From Chryseobacterium indologenes (GTDB lineage: Bacteria > Bacteroidota > Bacteroidia > Flavobacteriales > Weeksellaceae), in contig NZ_LJOD01000007.1 of assembly GCF_001295265.1 (NCBI RefSeq), positions 162,346 through 226,345 of the forward strand: 64,000 nucleotides of DNA. Reading direction: 5' to 3'. Position numbers and translations under genes: made by a program. The notes below the pieces were generated by a model. It saw only the letters and a list, made by a program, of their open reading frames with translations, did no database searches and was not told the DNA's origin. Each line of letters opens with the position of its first letter. Positions within the stretch are counted from its first letter, which is position 1. This document shows, piece after piece, positions 19,601-29,789 of this stretch.

Positions 19601-21379
19601 ATGAAATTCGGATATCGACTTTTTTTCATTCTTTCCCTTATTGTATTTTTACTGACCTGCTACTTCTACTACCCTTTTTTCTCAGACGACAGCCTGATCT
19701 CTCTTCGATATGCACAGCGTTTTTTAGAAGGTAAAGGATTGAGCTGGAACGACGGCCATCCTGTGGAAGGATATTCCAATCTTCTTTGGGTTCTCGGAGT
19801 TTCTTTATTGGGAAAACTGGGCATTGATCTCATTGTTTCAGCAAGGATATTAGGGATTCTCTGTACGGTTGGGATGATAGGCATCATTCTCCGATACTTC
19901 AGCCAACAGCCTGTAAAAAAGGAGATTGTATTTTTTGCCGTGGGATTATTGGTGACAACACCTACCCTTGCTGTATGGGCAGTCGGGGGTCTGGAGCAGC
20001 CCCTATATGTACTGCTGGTTACCCTGGTTATCATTGAAGTTTTAAAAATCATCAATACCGGAAGTCTGAAAAGAGGACTTTACCTTTCTTTATGGCTGGG
20101 ACTGCTTGCCCTTACCAGACCGGATGGATTTTTATTTACCCTTCTGGCTTCATTCTTCCTGTTAGCTGTAAATCTCAAAAACAGAAGCAAAGCAGCTAAA
20201 ATAGCTCTTTTCAGTTTTATTCTCCCTTCTCTGTTTCTTTTGGGACAATTGGCTTTCCGGTATACTTATTATGGTGAAATTGTTCCTAATACGGCACTAG
20301 TTAAAGTAAAAGTCACCTTTCATCATATTCTGAGAGGCGGATATTATCAGCTTAGAGCATTTGCCGGAACCCTGATTATCTCTTCCCTGGGTCTGTATTT
20401 TTTATATATTCTTGTCTTCAGGAAAAAAAGTTTGTCCGGATTCTACCTTTTATTAAATATGATAGCATGGGCAGGCTATGTAACCTTAGTCGGAGGTGAT
20501 ATTTTCCCTGCCAACAGGCATTATTATGTTCTGCTTATTTTCTTTACGTTTGCTATTATTTTAGGGCTGAACTCTTTCTCCCAATTCAACTTTAAACAAA
20601 GAAAAATACAGGCTGTGCTGATTCTGGCACTGATTATTAATGCTGTTATACAGCTGTTTATTCCGCAGAATTACAGAGCGGCCAAAGAAAGATGGGAGTT
20701 CCGTGGGATGGAATTAGGCAAAGAGCTCAAAAGCACATTCCCGGATAACACTCTGATTGCAGTTACCGCAGCAGGATGTATTCCCTATTCATCAGAACTT
20801 CCGACTGTAGATATGCTAGGGTTAAATGATTATTACCTTCCGAGGCATCCGCCTGCTAATTTTGGAAACGGAGCTTTAGGGCATGAATTGGGAGATGCCA
20901 ACTATGTTCTTAAAAGAAATCCCGGAATCATTATTTTCAACACCGGCAGTATTCCTTTTTTCTCTTTCGGAGAACAGATGGCTAAAGATCAAAGATTTAC
21001 GGACCGGTATGATCGTGTTGACCTCAGGTTAAAAAATGAAGATTATATTCTCTATTTTAATAAATATGATAAGAATACGGGAATAAATACGGATAAAAAT
21101 GAACTGAAAATTCCTGGTTATTTCTTTAAAAATACCACTGATACTTTAAGTATTTTCAGACAGAACAAGCTTGTAAAGAATATGATTAAAGGAAATATCT
21201 ATACTGTGGTTCTGAAATCTATTCCGCTTAAAAAATGGTCTGTAAAATCAATCAATCATCAGAAAGATAATGGTAAACTTCAGAGTACTATTGTACAGGA
21301 TGGCGAAGTGATGAGGATATCCGTTATTCCTTCCCACAATATTTTATTAGAATCTCTGGTATTACAGGCTAAAGATTAA
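19601..21379 (+). CDS. Polytopic membrane glycosyltransferase-like protein (GT-C fold)
   Basis: A 592-residue protein with about ten transmembrane helices in the first 350 residues and a soluble C-terminal domain. The first periplasmic loop carries FSDDSLISLRYAQ...GLSWN and VEGYSNLLW, the acidic DD motif and following pattern of GT-C enzymes related to AftB or ArnT, which use polyprenyl-phosphate sugars. A role in cell-surface glycan building is inferred; donor and acceptor are unknown. It lies directly upstream of the rpmI promoter and is unrelated to translation genes. Confidence 0.75.
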   Translation: MKFGYRLFFILSLIVFLLTCYFYYPFFSDDSLISLRYAQRFLEGKGLSWNDGHPVEGYSNLLWVLGVSLLGKLGIDLIVSARILGILCTVGMIGIILRYFSQQPVKKEIVFFAVGLLVTTPTLAVWAVGGLEQPLYVLLVTLVIIEVLKIINTGSLKRGLYLSLWLGLLALTRPDGFLFTLLASFFLLAVNLKNRSKAAKIALFSFILPSLFLLGQLAFRYTYYGEIVPNTALVKVKVTFHHILRGGYYQLRAFAGTLIISSLGLYFLYILVFRKKSLSGFYLLLNMIAWAGYVTLVGGDIFPANRHYYVLLIFFTFAIILGLNSFSQFNFKQRKIQAVLILALIINAVIQLFIPQNYRAAKERWEFRGMELGKELKSTFPDNTLIAVTAAGCIPYSSELPTVDMLGLNDYYLPRHPPANFGNGALGHELGDANYVLKRNPGIIIFNTGSIPFFSFGEQMAKDQRFTDRYDRVDLRLKNEDYILYFNKYDKNTGINTDKNELKIPGYFFKNTTDTLSIFRQNKLVKNMIKGNIYTVVLKSIPLKKWSVKSINHQKDNGKLQSTIVQDGEVMRISVIPSHNILLESLVLQAKD

Positions 21380-21390
21380 ATCTTTTTTTG

Positions 21391-21425
21391 TATCTTTGCA
21401 AACTGTTATTCCTAAACTATTTAGG
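21391..21425 (+). promoter_or_regulatory. Promoter and leader hairpin of rpmI-rplT
   Basis: TATCTTTG (21391-21398) is an exact -7 box. The transcript would begin near 21405, followed by a small hairpin CCTAAA-CTA-TTTAGG (21411-21425) in a leader of about 68 nt before rpmI. Because L20 autoregulates this operon in other bacteria, the hairpin could be regulatory, but that is a guess. Confidence 0.55.
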
Positions 21426-21472
21426 AACCATGGACAAGATATTGATAACAAAAACAATAAAAAAGCAAAACA

Positions 21473-21670
21473 ATGCCAAAATTAAAAACGAAATCAGGTG
21501 CTAAGAAACGTTTTGCTCTTACCGGATCTGGTAAGATCAAAAGAAAAAATGCTTTCAAAAGCCACATCTTAACTAAGAAAGAAACTAAGCAGAAGAGAAA
21601 TCTTACGCAGACTTCTTACGTTGCTGCTGTGGACACAAAGAGCGTTCTTCGTCAATTAGCCATTAAGTAG
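21473..21670 (+). CDS. rpmI: 50S ribosomal protein L35
   Basis: A 65-residue, strongly basic ribosomal protein with the L35 signature [21 protein letters not shown] and [14 protein letters not shown]. It is followed 118 bp later by rplT, the usual pair. Confidence 0.96.
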   Translation: MPKLKTKSGAKKRFALTGSGKIKRKNAFKSHILTKKETKQKRNLTQTSYVAAVDTKSVLRQLAIK

Positions 21671-21788
21671 TTTTTATAAATCTATATCCGGTTTATAAGA
21701 ATTCAAAACAAATTCAAAATTTTAACCCTGAAACGGAGCCACTAAGAGAATTTTATATTCCGCCCTTTTCAAAAAAACAATTTAAATT

Positions 21789-22133
21789 ATGCCTAGATCA
21801 GTAAATGCCGTAGCTTCAAGAGCTCGCAGAAAGAAAATTTTTAAGCAAGCTAAAGGTTTTTTCGGTAGAAGAAAGAACGTTTGGACTGTAGCTAAAAATG
21901 CGGTTGAAAAAGCAATGCAATATGCTTACCGCGGAAGAAAAGAGAAAAAGAGAAATTTCAGAGCACTTTGGATCACTCGTATCAACGCGGGTACAAGAGA
22001 GCACGGAATGTCTTACTCTCAATTTATGGGAGCTCTTAAAAAGAACAACATTGAGCTTAACAGAAAAGTTTTAGCAGATTTAGCAATGAATCACCCTGAA
22101 GCTTTCAAAGCTGTTGTAGATCAAGTAAAATAA
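21789..22133 (+). CDS. rplT: 50S ribosomal protein L20
   Basis: A 114-residue ribosomal protein needed for early 23S rRNA assembly. [25 protein letters not shown] and the LWITRINAG segment are characteristic. It is co-transcribed with rpmI and followed by a strong terminator. Confidence 0.97.
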   Translation: MPRSVNAVASRARRKKIFKQAKGFFGRRKNVWTVAKNAVEKAMQYAYRGRKEKKRNFRALWITRINAGTREHGMSYSQFMGALKKNNIELNRKVLADLAMNHPEAFKAVVDQVK

Positions 22134-22157
22134 TGTAGAACTTTTGTTATCAATATA

Positions 22158-22187
22158 AATCCCGGGCTTTTGTCCGGGATTTTTTGT
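22158..22187 (+). terminator. Rho-independent terminator of rpmI-rplT
   Basis: The GC-rich 9-bp stem AAATCCCGG / CCGGGATTT is followed by TTTTG. Confidence 0.88.
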
Positions 22188-22471
22188 TATGGGAAATGAC
22201 TTTCTTCTTTAAAGACTGATTCTTCAAAAAACATATATCACAAAGGTATTAGAAAAAAAATATTCTATGGGGTCATTGCTACAGCCCGGACTGATTTACG
22301 GTTATCAATTATATTTTATTCATACTATTAATCATTTAAACGTCATACCACCGTTGTTTTATTCCATTCAATAAAAATTAAAGGAAGGAATCTTTGGTTT
22401 TTTATAAAATAAAATTCGTTTTTATTATCTACATTTGCTGAATTATTGAATCTGTAAATTTTTATTTAAAA
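22188..22471 (+). other. Intergenic region with -7 box for the M28 peptidase pair
   Basis: No gene is seen in this 284-bp stretch. TACATTTG at 22430-22437 fits TAnnTTTG and lies 34 bp before the GTG start of the first peptidase. Confidence 0.5.
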
Positions 22472-23656
22472 GTGAAAAAAATAACGACTATTATTCTCCT
22501 TTCTTTATCAGCTTACCACCTTCAGGGGCAAACTTTTATTCAGGCTTATCAGGACAGAGCCAATAAAGTTTCCCAAACCAATATAACTGCCAACCTTCAG
22601 GCTTTTGGAGATTTAGGCGTAAAAACAACCGGCTCACCTGCCAATACAAATGCTTTCGACTGGATCAGGAATAAATATCTTTCATATGGCTATACAACAG
22701 GACAGATCATGGAAGATCCTTTCACTTTTGATTATGCCAATACAACAATCAGTTCCAAAAACCTCGTGATTACCAAAACCGGAACCCTCTACCCGAATAC
22801 GTATGTAATTATCTGTGCTCATTATGACACGGTTAACGGGCCCGGTGTAAATGATAATGGAAGCGGAACGTCTATCCTTCTGGAAGCAGCACGAATTTTA
22901 AAAGATGTTCCTACGGATTATTCTATAAAATTCATTCATTTTTCAGGAGAAGAACAGGGACTTTTTGGAAGTAAACATTATGCCAATAATGTTGTTTACC
23001 AGAATGGCAGCCGTAATATTGATGTAAAGCTGGTATTTAATATAGACCAGGTAGGCGGCCAGCTGGGTAATAACAACACGACGATTAAATGTGAAAAAGA
23101 TATAAGCGGGCTATCTACCAACAATGCCATGTCCAGCCAGATTACTCAGGAACTGGCGACCTGCACAACGTTATATTCCCCGTTACAGACTGTGATCACC
23201 AATGCCTATTCATCAGACTATATTCCTTTTGAACAGAAAAATGAGATTATTACCGGGTTCTATGAGAATATTCAAAGTTCCCGTCCCCATACAGCCAATG
23301 ATACTTTTGCTCATGTAGATCCTGTATATGTTTACAAAATAGGAAAAGCTGCTGTAGGAGCTCTTCAGCACTTTGCCTCTGCATCCAGCGTACTGGGAAC
23401 CAATGAAGTTCATGCAGAAAATGTGCTGACAGCCATCAGAATTTATCCTAATCCGGCTAAGGATATGCTTCATATTGAGATGCCTGAAAGCATTAAAAGC
23501 TTTAATGTAGAACTTAGTGACATGAATGGCCGCTTACTGTTGAATTCAGAAAATGAGGACAGAATAACCACTTCCAGCCTTACCAGCGGCACCTATATGG
23601 TTACGGTGAAATCTGACCAAAATACAGTGACCCGAAAAGTCATTATTGAGAAATAG
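22472..23656 (+). CDS. Secreted M28 zinc peptidase with T9SS sorting domain (copy 1)
   Basis: A 394-residue exported aminopeptidase-type protein. It starts with GTG at 22472, supported by the signal peptide MKKITTIILLSLSAYHLQGQ. The M28 di-zinc ligands are in place: His117 and Asp119 (HYD), Asp128 (GVNDNGSG), Glu160/161 (GEEQG), Asp192 and His273 (PHTANDT). From about 320 a T9SS type A sorting domain follows (IYPNPAKD). A close paralogue begins 18 bp downstream, so this is a tandem duplication. Substrate is unknown. Confidence 0.88.
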   Translation: MKKITTIILLSLSAYHLQGQTFIQAYQDRANKVSQTNITANLQAFGDLGVKTTGSPANTNAFDWIRNKYLSYGYTTGQIMEDPFTFDYANTTISSKNLVITKTGTLYPNTYVIICAHYDTVNGPGVNDNGSGTSILLEAARILKDVPTDYSIKFIHFSGEEQGLFGSKHYANNVVYQNGSRNIDVKLVFNIDQVGGQLGNNNTTIKCEKDISGLSTNNAMSSQITQELATCTTLYSPLQTVITNAYSSDYIPFEQKNEIITGFYENIQSSRPHTANDTFAHVDPVYVYKIGKAAVGALQHFASASSVLGTNEVHAENVLTAIRIYPNPAKDMLHIEMPESIKSFNVELSDMNGRLLLNSENEDRITTSSLTSGTYMVTVKSDQNTVTRKVIIEK

Positions 23657-23674
23657 ACACCACAAACAAATTAT

Positions 23675-24856
23675 ATGAAAAAACTCACCACAATCGCACT
23701 GGCATTATTTGCATTTCACGGCATTGGTGCCCAAAGCCTTATTCAGGCTTACAAAAACAGAGCTGATATGGTTTCTCAAACCAATATCACGACCAGCCTT
23801 CAGGAATTCGCCAATTTAGGCGTTAAAACAACAGGTTCAGTAAATAATGCCAATGCGCTTAACTGGATCAAAAACAAGTATCTTTCTTACGGTTACTCGG
23901 CCTCTCAAATTGTAGAAGATCCTTTTACATTCAGCGGAACAAGTTCTAAAAATTTGGTCATTACCAAAACCGGAACGGTCTACCCTAACAAATACGTGAT
24001 CATCTGCGGGCATTTTGACAGCCTTAACGGGCCCGGAGTAAATGACAACGGCAGCGGAACTTCTATTATTCTGGAAGCCGCAAGAATTCTCAGGAATGTT
24101 CCAACAGAATATTCTATTAAATTCATCCATTTTTCAGGGGAAGAACAGGGGCTGAAAGGAAGCTATCATTACGCCAACAATATTGCATATCAAGGGAATA
24201 CCCGGATATTGGATATCAAGCTGGTCTTTAACCTGGACCAGGTAGGCGGTGTTATGGGCAATAACAACAATGTTGTCTACTGCGATCAGGATCAGGGCGG
24301 ATTAACAAGTAACAATGCTGCTTCCGCCGCTGTAACACAACAGCTTAGAAACTGCACCACCCTTTATTCTCCGCTGCAGACTGCCGTAGATCCGGCCGCA
24401 GATACAGATTATATTCCGTTTGAAAGGAAAGGTGAAGTCATTACCGGCTTTTTTGAAAGAATAAGAAGCTCTTATCCTCACACTACGGCTGATACATTTG
24501 CCAATACAGATCCTTTGTATATCTACAAAATAGGAAAAGCAACCGTGGGAGCACTTCAGCATTTTGCCGTTGCTACTACTGCCAGCTCATTAATGAAAAC
24601 GCAGGAGGACCTTCCAAAATCAATTGAATCTGTTACGATTTATCCTAACCCCTCTAAAGATGTGATTTCAATTCAGCTTCCTGATATGAAAACCAAAGAT
24701 CTGAGCTTTGAAATCACCGATTTATCCGGAAAATCTCTCCTTAAGAAAAGTAATGAAACTGAAATCAATGTCTCAGGAATTGCCAATGGAGCTTATATCG
24801 GAATTATTAAAGCAGGAAATCAAACAGCGGTACGTAAAATTTTAATAGACAGATAA
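23675..24856 (+). CDS. Secreted M28 zinc peptidase with T9SS sorting domain (copy 2)
   Basis: A 393-residue paralogue of the preceding gene with the same layout: signal peptide to GIGAQ, HFD and GVNDNGSG zinc ligands, GEEQG, LDQVGG, PHTTADTF and a C-terminal sorting domain (IYPNPSKD). In copy 2 the first motif is CGHFDS instead of CAHYDT, so substrate preference may have shifted. Both probably share one transcript ending at the hairpin 35 bp downstream. Confidence 0.88.
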   Translation: MKKLTTIALALFAFHGIGAQSLIQAYKNRADMVSQTNITTSLQEFANLGVKTTGSVNNANALNWIKNKYLSYGYSASQIVEDPFTFSGTSSKNLVITKTGTVYPNKYVIICGHFDSLNGPGVNDNGSGTSIILEAARILRNVPTEYSIKFIHFSGEEQGLKGSYHYANNIAYQGNTRILDIKLVFNLDQVGGVMGNNNNVVYCDQDQGGLTSNNAASAAVTQQLRNCTTLYSPLQTAVDPAADTDYIPFERKGEVITGFFERIRSSYPHTTADTFANTDPLYIYKIGKATVGALQHFAVATTASSLMKTQEDLPKSIESVTIYPNPSKDVISIQLPDMKTKDLSFEITDLSGKSLLKKSNETEINVSGIANGAYIGIIKAGNQTAVRKILIDR

Positions 24857-24891
24857 TTGAATGTAATCAAATAAAGTATTTTATAACTCAT

Positions 24892-24919
24892 AAAGCAGGA
24901 AAATAATTCCTGCTTTTTT
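24892..24919 (+). terminator. Rho-independent terminator after the M28 pair
   Basis: The 10-bp stem AAAGCAGGAA / TTCCTGCTTT with a 5-nt loop is followed by T-rich sequence. Confidence 0.85.
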
Positions 24920-25035
24920 ATATTAGCAATTACCTTTTTTAATGCATAGAAGCGGTAATCTGTAAACCTTCCACTCCTTTCAAATTTTTTCACTTCTATT
25001 GTTTCAAAAATTTTTAAAAAGATTTTTTGATTAGC

Positions 25036-25623
25036 TTATCTGTTCCTGCTCTGAAGCACCCCTTCAATTTCCTCCAACGTGTGTCCTTTAGATTTAAGCA
25101 GAATAAGAAAATGATACAGGAGATCAGCCGCTTCATTTCTGAATAAATCCGGATTGTTATCTTTTGCTTCGATGACCAGCTCTACAGCTTCTTCTCCTAC
25201 TTTCTGAGCTACTTTATTAATGCCCTTCTGATAAAGGGAATAAGTGTATGAACCGTTTTCCTGACTATCGATTTTCTGGGAAATTTTGGTTTCCAGTTCA
25301 TACAGAAAGCCTTTGGGGCTCTTTTCACCAAAACAGCTAAAGCTTCCGGTGTGACAAACCGGGCCTTCCGGAACTGCTTTGATCAGAATCGTATCCTGGT
25401 CGCAATCTGTATTTATGCTTTCTGCTTTCAGAAAATTCCCGGATTTCTCTCCTTTCGTCCAAAGCCTGTTTTTGGAACGGCTGAAAAACGTAACCCTTCC
25501 TTCTTTTTTTGTTTTTTCCAGCGCTTCTTCATTCATGTACCCGAGCATAAGGACCTGAAGTGTCCGAATATCCTGAATAACAACCGGTACAAGACCATTT
25601 CCTTTATTAAAATTAACTTTCAT
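25036..25623 (-). CDS. hisIE: Bifunctional phosphoribosyl-AMP cyclohydrolase / phosphoribosyl-ATP diphosphatase
   Basis: A 195-residue fusion catalysing steps 2 and 3 of histidine synthesis. The N-terminal HisI domain (about 1-105) has [17 protein letters not shown], the zinc/metal region NTDCDQDT and GPVCHTGS. The C-terminal HisE domain (about 108-195) has the helical metal motifs [13 protein letters not shown] and NEAADLLYH. It is the last gene of the his operon and overlaps hisF by 4 nt. Confidence 0.96.
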   Translation of the reverse strand: MKVNFNKGNGLVPVVIQDIRTLQVLMLGYMNEEALEKTKKEGRVTFFSRSKNRLWTKGEKSGNFLKAESINTDCDQDTILIKAVPEGPVCHTGSFSCFGEKSPKGFLYELETKISQKIDSQENGSYTYSLYQKGINKVAQKVGEEAVELVIEAKDNNPDLFRNEAADLLYHFLILLKSKGHTLEEIEGVLQSRNR

Positions 25624-26372
25624 CGTACTGCAATTTTTTGAGATTTTAATTCTTTTTTTAATTCTGATATAGGCACTTCATTGAAATGGAAAATACTGGC
25701 AGCCAGGGCACCTGTAGCTTTTGTTTCCTTAAAAACTTCGGCAAAATCCTCTGCTTTTCCTGCTCCTCCGGATGCAATTACCGGAATCCTGACATTTTCT
25801 GATACAAGACGTGTAATGCGAAGATCAAATCCGGCTTTTGTTCCGTCTCCATCCATAGAAGTCAGGAGAATTTCTCCGGCCCCTAAAGATGCGGTTTCTT
25901 TAGCCCATTCTACAGTATTAAGACTGGTAGCTACACGGCCGCCGCTGATATAAACCAGATCTTTTTCATCGGAAAACCGGGTATCAATAGCCACTACCAC
26001 ACACTGGCTGCCAAACTCTTTTGCCAGCCGGTAAATAAGCTGCGGATCTTTTACCGCTGAGGAATTGATACTAATCTTATCCGCCCCGGCCTCCAAAAGC
26101 TTTCTGACGTCTTCTACAGAGGAGATTCCGCCTCCTACAGTGAAGGGTATACTCAATTTTTCAGCAATATTTTTTACCAGACTTACAAAGGTCTTTCGGT
26201 TCTCTATTGTTGCCGTAATATCCAGGAAAACCAATTCGTCCGCCCCGGCCTGTTCATATTTTACGGCAAGTTCTACGGGATCTCCTGCATTACGGAGGCC
26301 TTCAAAATTAATTCCTTTTACTGTGGTTCCGTCTTTGATATCCAGACATGGAATGATTCTCTTTTTAAGCAT
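25620..26372 (-). CDS. hisF: Imidazole glycerol phosphate synthase cyclase subunit
   Basis: A 250-residue TIM-barrel cyclase that, with HisH, makes imidazole glycerol phosphate and AICAR. Start ATG 26372 gives [15 protein letters not shown] with catalytic Asp11; the second catalytic Asp is in VVAIDTR. A TTG two codons upstream is less likely. The start lies inside the hisA end (8-nt overlap). Confidence 0.96.
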   Translation of the reverse strand: MLKKRIIPCLDIKDGTTVKGINFEGLRNAGDPVELAVKYEQAGADELVFLDITATIENRKTFVSLVKNIAEKLSIPFTVGGGISSVEDVRKLLEAGADKISINSSAVKDPQLIYRLAKEFGSQCVVVAIDTRFSDEKDLVYISGGRVATSLNTVEWAKETASLGAGEILLTSMDGDGTKAGFDLRITRLVSENVRIPVIASGGAGKAEDFAEVFKETKATGALAASIFHFNEVPISELKKELKSQKIAVR

Positions 26373-27087
26373 TTCCAATCAGTTTCTGAAGTTCTGTTAA
26401 TGTTATTTTTCCTTCATAAAGCGCTTTTCCGATAATGGCCCCTTTACATCCCAGCTCTTTCACAGCGTACAGATCTGCAATAGATGAAATTCCTCCGCTC
26501 GCCGTGAGATGCAACGAGGTTTTGTCCAGAATCTCTTTATAAAGCTTCACAGAGGGTCCTTCCAACATTCCGTCCTTAGCAATGTCAGTACAGATTACCT
26601 GCCGGATTCCCTGTTCCTGATATCTCAGAAGAAAATCAATGATATCTTCTCTGCTTTCTTCCTGCCAGCCGGAGATCTTTATTTTCCGCTGGTAGCAATC
26701 TGCTCCTAAGATGATCTTTTCACTTCCGTATTTTCTGATCATTTCAATACTGAATTCCGGGCTCTGAACCGCTATGCTTCCAAGGGTCACCTGCTGCGCC
26801 CCTGAATCAAAGGCAGTCTCTATATCTTTTTGTGTTTTTATTCCTCCTCCGAAGTCTATATGCAGCGAAGTTTCCTTGGCTATATTTTCAAGTACTTTCT
26901 GATTAACGATATGTTTGGACCTGGCACCATCAAGATCTACCAGATGGAGAAACCGGACTCCTGCATTTTCAAATTCTTTCGCCGTGTCCACCGGATTTTC
27001 ACGGTATATTTTTTTTGTGCTGTAATCTCCTTTTGACAGCCTTACACATTTGCCTTCGATAATATCAATAGCTGGTATAATCTTCAT
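26365..27087 (-). CDS. hisA: ProFAR isomerase
   Basis: A 240-residue TIM-barrel isomerase for step 4 of histidine synthesis. The catalytic Asp8 is in IIPAIDII, the second in CTDIAKDGM, and the phosphate-binding loops [12 protein letters not shown] (IDFGGGIKT) and TASGGISS are present. It lies 2 bp after hisH. Confidence 0.95.
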   Translation of the reverse strand: MKIIPAIDIIEGKCVRLSKGDYSTKKIYRENPVDTAKEFENAGVRFLHLVDLDGARSKHIVNQKVLENIAKETSLHIDFGGGIKTQKDIETAFDSGAQQVTLGSIAVQSPEFSIEMIRKYGSEKIILGADCYQRKIKISGWQEESREDIIDFLLRYQEQGIRQVICTDIAKDGMLEGPSVKLYKEILDKTSLHLTASGGISSIADLYAVKELGCKGAIIGKALYEGKITLTELQKLIGNA

Positions 27088-27089
27088 TT

Positions 27090-27668
27090 CTAAAGGTTTA
27101 AAAAATTTTCTAAAATTCTGCGTCCCACAAGCCCTGATTTTTCCGGGTGAAACTGAACCGCATAAAAATTATCTTTCTGCAGCGCAGCACTGAACGGAAG
27201 AATATAATGGCACGTTGCTGCTGTAAACGCTGACAATCCACAGTAATAGCTGTGCACAAAATAGACATCACTGGTTGCATCCACACCTGAAAAAAGCGGT
27301 GATGTAAAGTCTGAAACGGTATTCCAGCCCATATGAGGAACAAGGTCTTCAGGCGGAAATCTTTTAACCTGAGTGTCAAAAATCCCCATGCCTTTGGTTG
27401 TACCTTCTTCATTCTCAGCGCACATCAGCTGCATACCCAGGCAAATTCCCAGAACAGGCTGCCTTAATGTGGGTATAAGCGTATCAAGACCTTTTTCTGT
27501 AAGATGTTTCATGGTAGAAGAGGCTTCTCCTACACCGGGAAAAATAACCTTATCAGATTTCAGAATCAGTTCCGGATCATCAGTGACTACAGAATCGGTA
27601 TTCAGTTGCAGCAACGCATTCTGAACAGAACTGACGTTACCACCGTTATATTTTATTATTGCGATCAT
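27090..27668 (-). CDS. hisH: Imidazole glycerol phosphate synthase glutaminase subunit
   Basis: A 192-residue class I glutamine amidotransferase that delivers ammonia to HisF. The triad is visible: Cys76 in GICLGMQL, His174 and Glu176 in FHPEKSG. It overlaps the hisB end by 4 nt. Confidence 0.96.
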   Translation of the reverse strand: MIAIIKYNGGNVSSVQNALLQLNTDSVVTDDPELILKSDKVIFPGVGEASSTMKHLTEKGLDTLIPTLRQPVLGICLGMQLMCAENEEGTTKGMGIFDTQVKRFPPEDLVPHMGWNTVSDFTSPLFSGVDATSDVYFVHSYYCGLSAFTAATCHYILPFSAALQKDNFYAVQFHPEKSGLVGRRILENFLNL

Positions 27669-28759
27669 AAACTGCCTTTGGTTGAGGGTAAATTATAGGT
27701 ATCATCAGATTGTTTTACTGCCATTTTCAGGGCTTTTGCAAATGCTTTGAATAAAGCTTCTATCTTGTGATGTTCGTTGGTTCCTTCTGCTTTGAGATTC
27801 AGATTGGATTTTGAGGCATCTGTGAATGATTTAAAAAAGTGAAAAAACATTTCGGTAGGTACGTCCCCTATTTTTTCTCTTTTAAATTCTGCATCCCATA
27901 CCAGCCACGGACGTCCTCCGAAATCTATTGCTGCCTGTGCCAGACAGTCATCCATCGGAAGCAGAAATCCATACCGTTCAATTCCTTTTTTATTTCCCAG
28001 TGCTTTTAAAAATACCTCTCCCAGCACAATCCCCGTATCTTCGATAGTGTGGTGTTCGTCAATTTCCAGATCTCCTTTGGCTTTAATTTTCAGATCAAGA
28101 CCTCCGTGTCTGGCGATCTGATCCAGCATATGATCAAAAAAATGCAGTCCTGTTGAAATTTCCGAACGGCCTTTTCCATCAAGATTTATTTCTATTTCTA
28201 TATCCGTTTCATTAGTCTTTCTGCGGATTTTGGCACTTCTTGAACCTTGTTTTAAAAAGTTGTAGATCTCTTCCCATTTTGTAGTGGTCAGAATTGCTTC
28301 ATCATTAAAATTTTCATTTAAAAAGATAGCTTTAGACCCTATATTTTCAGCTAGTTGAACATCTGTAATTCTATCTCCTATCACATAGGAATTTTCCAGG
28401 TCATACTGCCCGTATTTATATTTTTCGAGCATGGCTGTTCCAGGTTTCCGGGTTGGTTTATTTTCGTATTCAAAACTGCTGTCAATCAGGATATCACTGA
28501 AATAAATCCCTTCATTTTCAAATGCCTTCAGCATCTTTTCGTGAGGTTTTATAAAATTCTCAAAGGGAAAACTCTCTGTTCCCAGGCCATCCTGGTTGGT
28601 CACCATTACCAGTTCATAATCCAGCTCTCTGGCTATTTTTGAAAGATTCTGGAAAACTCCGGGATAAAATTCCAGTTTATCCAGTGAATCAACCTGAAAG
28701 TCTTCGGAAGGTTCAATAATCAGTGTACCATCACGGTCTATAAAAAGCACTTTTTTCAT
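27665..28759 (-). CDS. hisB: Bifunctional histidinol-phosphatase / imidazoleglycerol-phosphate dehydratase
   Basis: A 364-residue fusion. The N-terminal HAD phosphatase (about 1-165) begins FIDRDGTLI with nucleophile Asp8 and Asp10. The C-terminal dehydratase (about 175-364) carries the metal motifs [13 protein letters not shown] and [12 protein letters not shown] and the repeat ending NEHHKIEA. It covers steps 6 and 8 of the pathway. It overlaps hisC and hisH by 4 nt each. Confidence 0.96.
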   Translation of the reverse strand: MKKVLFIDRDGTLIIEPSEDFQVDSLDKLEFYPGVFQNLSKIARELDYELVMVTNQDGLGTESFPFENFIKPHEKMLKAFENEGIYFSDILIDSSFEYENKPTRKPGTAMLEKYKYGQYDLENSYVIGDRITDVQLAENIGSKAIFLNENFNDEAILTTTKWEEIYNFLKQGSRSAKIRRKTNETDIEIEINLDGKGRSEISTGLHFFDHMLDQIARHGGLDLKIKAKGDLEIDEHHTIEDTGIVLGEVFLKALGNKKGIERYGFLLPMDDCLAQAAIDFGGRPWLVWDAEFKREKIGDVPTEMFFHFFKSFTDASKSNLNLKAEGTNEHHKIEALFKAFAKALKMAVKQSDDTYNLPSTKGSL

Positions 28760-29787
28760 GAGCTGATTTTTTTCAGTGTACCAATTAATTTTTTGTTCTC
28801 TTCACGGTTTCCCACGTTGATCCTGATGCATCCCGGAATGGCAGGAGCTCTTTTACTGGTCAGGATTTCCTCTTCAAGCATTTTTTCATATACCTTTTCT
28901 GTATTTTTCATTTTAATCAGGAAGAAATTGGCATCAGTAGGGAAAACTTTTTCAATACATTCAATATTCTTAAACTCTCCGCTCAGCCACTCTCTTTCCC
29001 GAAGGGTATTTTCAACATTTTCTTTCAGTCTGTTTTCATCATTTAAGAGATTCAGAATCAGTTCCTGGCTCAGTGCATTGACATTGTAAGGAGCTTTTAC
29101 GGTGTTGATAAACCTAATGATTTCTTCTGAAGCGTATGCAATACCTACTCTTGCTCCTGCTGTTCCCCATGCTTTTGAGAACGTCTGAAGGACAATCAGA
29201 TTAGGATATTGTGACAGCAGTTCTATACCTGAACGTTTTCCCGAAAATTCAATATAAGCTTCGTCAATAACTACAATTCCGTCAAAATTTTTAACAAAGA
29301 ACTCAATATCCTCCACACTGTTTCCGGTTGGATTATTAGGAGAGCACAAAAAGAAAATTTTAATGTTCTTTTCGCCGGTCTTTTTTAAGAACTCATCTTT
29401 TACCATTTTAAAATTCTCATCCAGATCCAGCTTCAGGACTTCATTTTCATTGACCGCAGCATAAAAACCATACATCGCAAATGACGGATTCATCATAAGG
29501 ATGGTGTCTTTTTTAGGCTCACAGAATACTTTAATGATAAGATCAATCAGCTCATCACTTCCGTTGCCAACCGCAATCTGTGCAGGTTTTACCCCTTTTA
29601 TCTCCGCCAGTTTATTTTTAAGCTTTTTCTGGGTCGAATCCGGATACCTGTTGAACTCTCCGAACGGGCATTCGTTGGCGTCCAGCATTACCGGAGCAAT
29701 GAACTCGTTATGATCTCTGAAGCTGATATAAGGCTGTAGTGCTATGATATTTTTTCTTACTAAACCGTTAAGGCTGAATTCTTTCAT
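28756..29787 (-). CDS. hisC: Histidinol-phosphate aminotransferase
   Basis: A 343-residue PLP aminotransferase, fold type I, step 7 of histidine synthesis. PLP contacts are [19 protein letters not shown] and Lys205 in [10 protein letters not shown], the Schiff-base lysine. It lies 2 bp after hisD. Confidence 0.95.
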   Translation of the reverse strand: MKEFSLNGLVRKNIIALQPYISFRDHNEFIAPVMLDANECPFGEFNRYPDSTQKKLKNKLAEIKGVKPAQIAVGNGSDELIDLIIKVFCEPKKDTILMMNPSFAMYGFYAAVNENEVLKLDLDENFKMVKDEFLKKTGEKNIKIFFLCSPNNPTGNSVEDIEFFVKNFDGIVVIDEAYIEFSGKRSGIELLSQYPNLIVLQTFSKAWGTAGARVGIAYASEEIIRFINTVKAPYNVNALSQELILNLLNDENRLKENVENTLREREWLSGEFKNIECIEKVFPTDANFFLIKMKNTEKVYEKMLEEEILTSKRAPAIPGCIRINVGNREENKKLIGTLKKISS

Positions 29788-29789
29788 TT

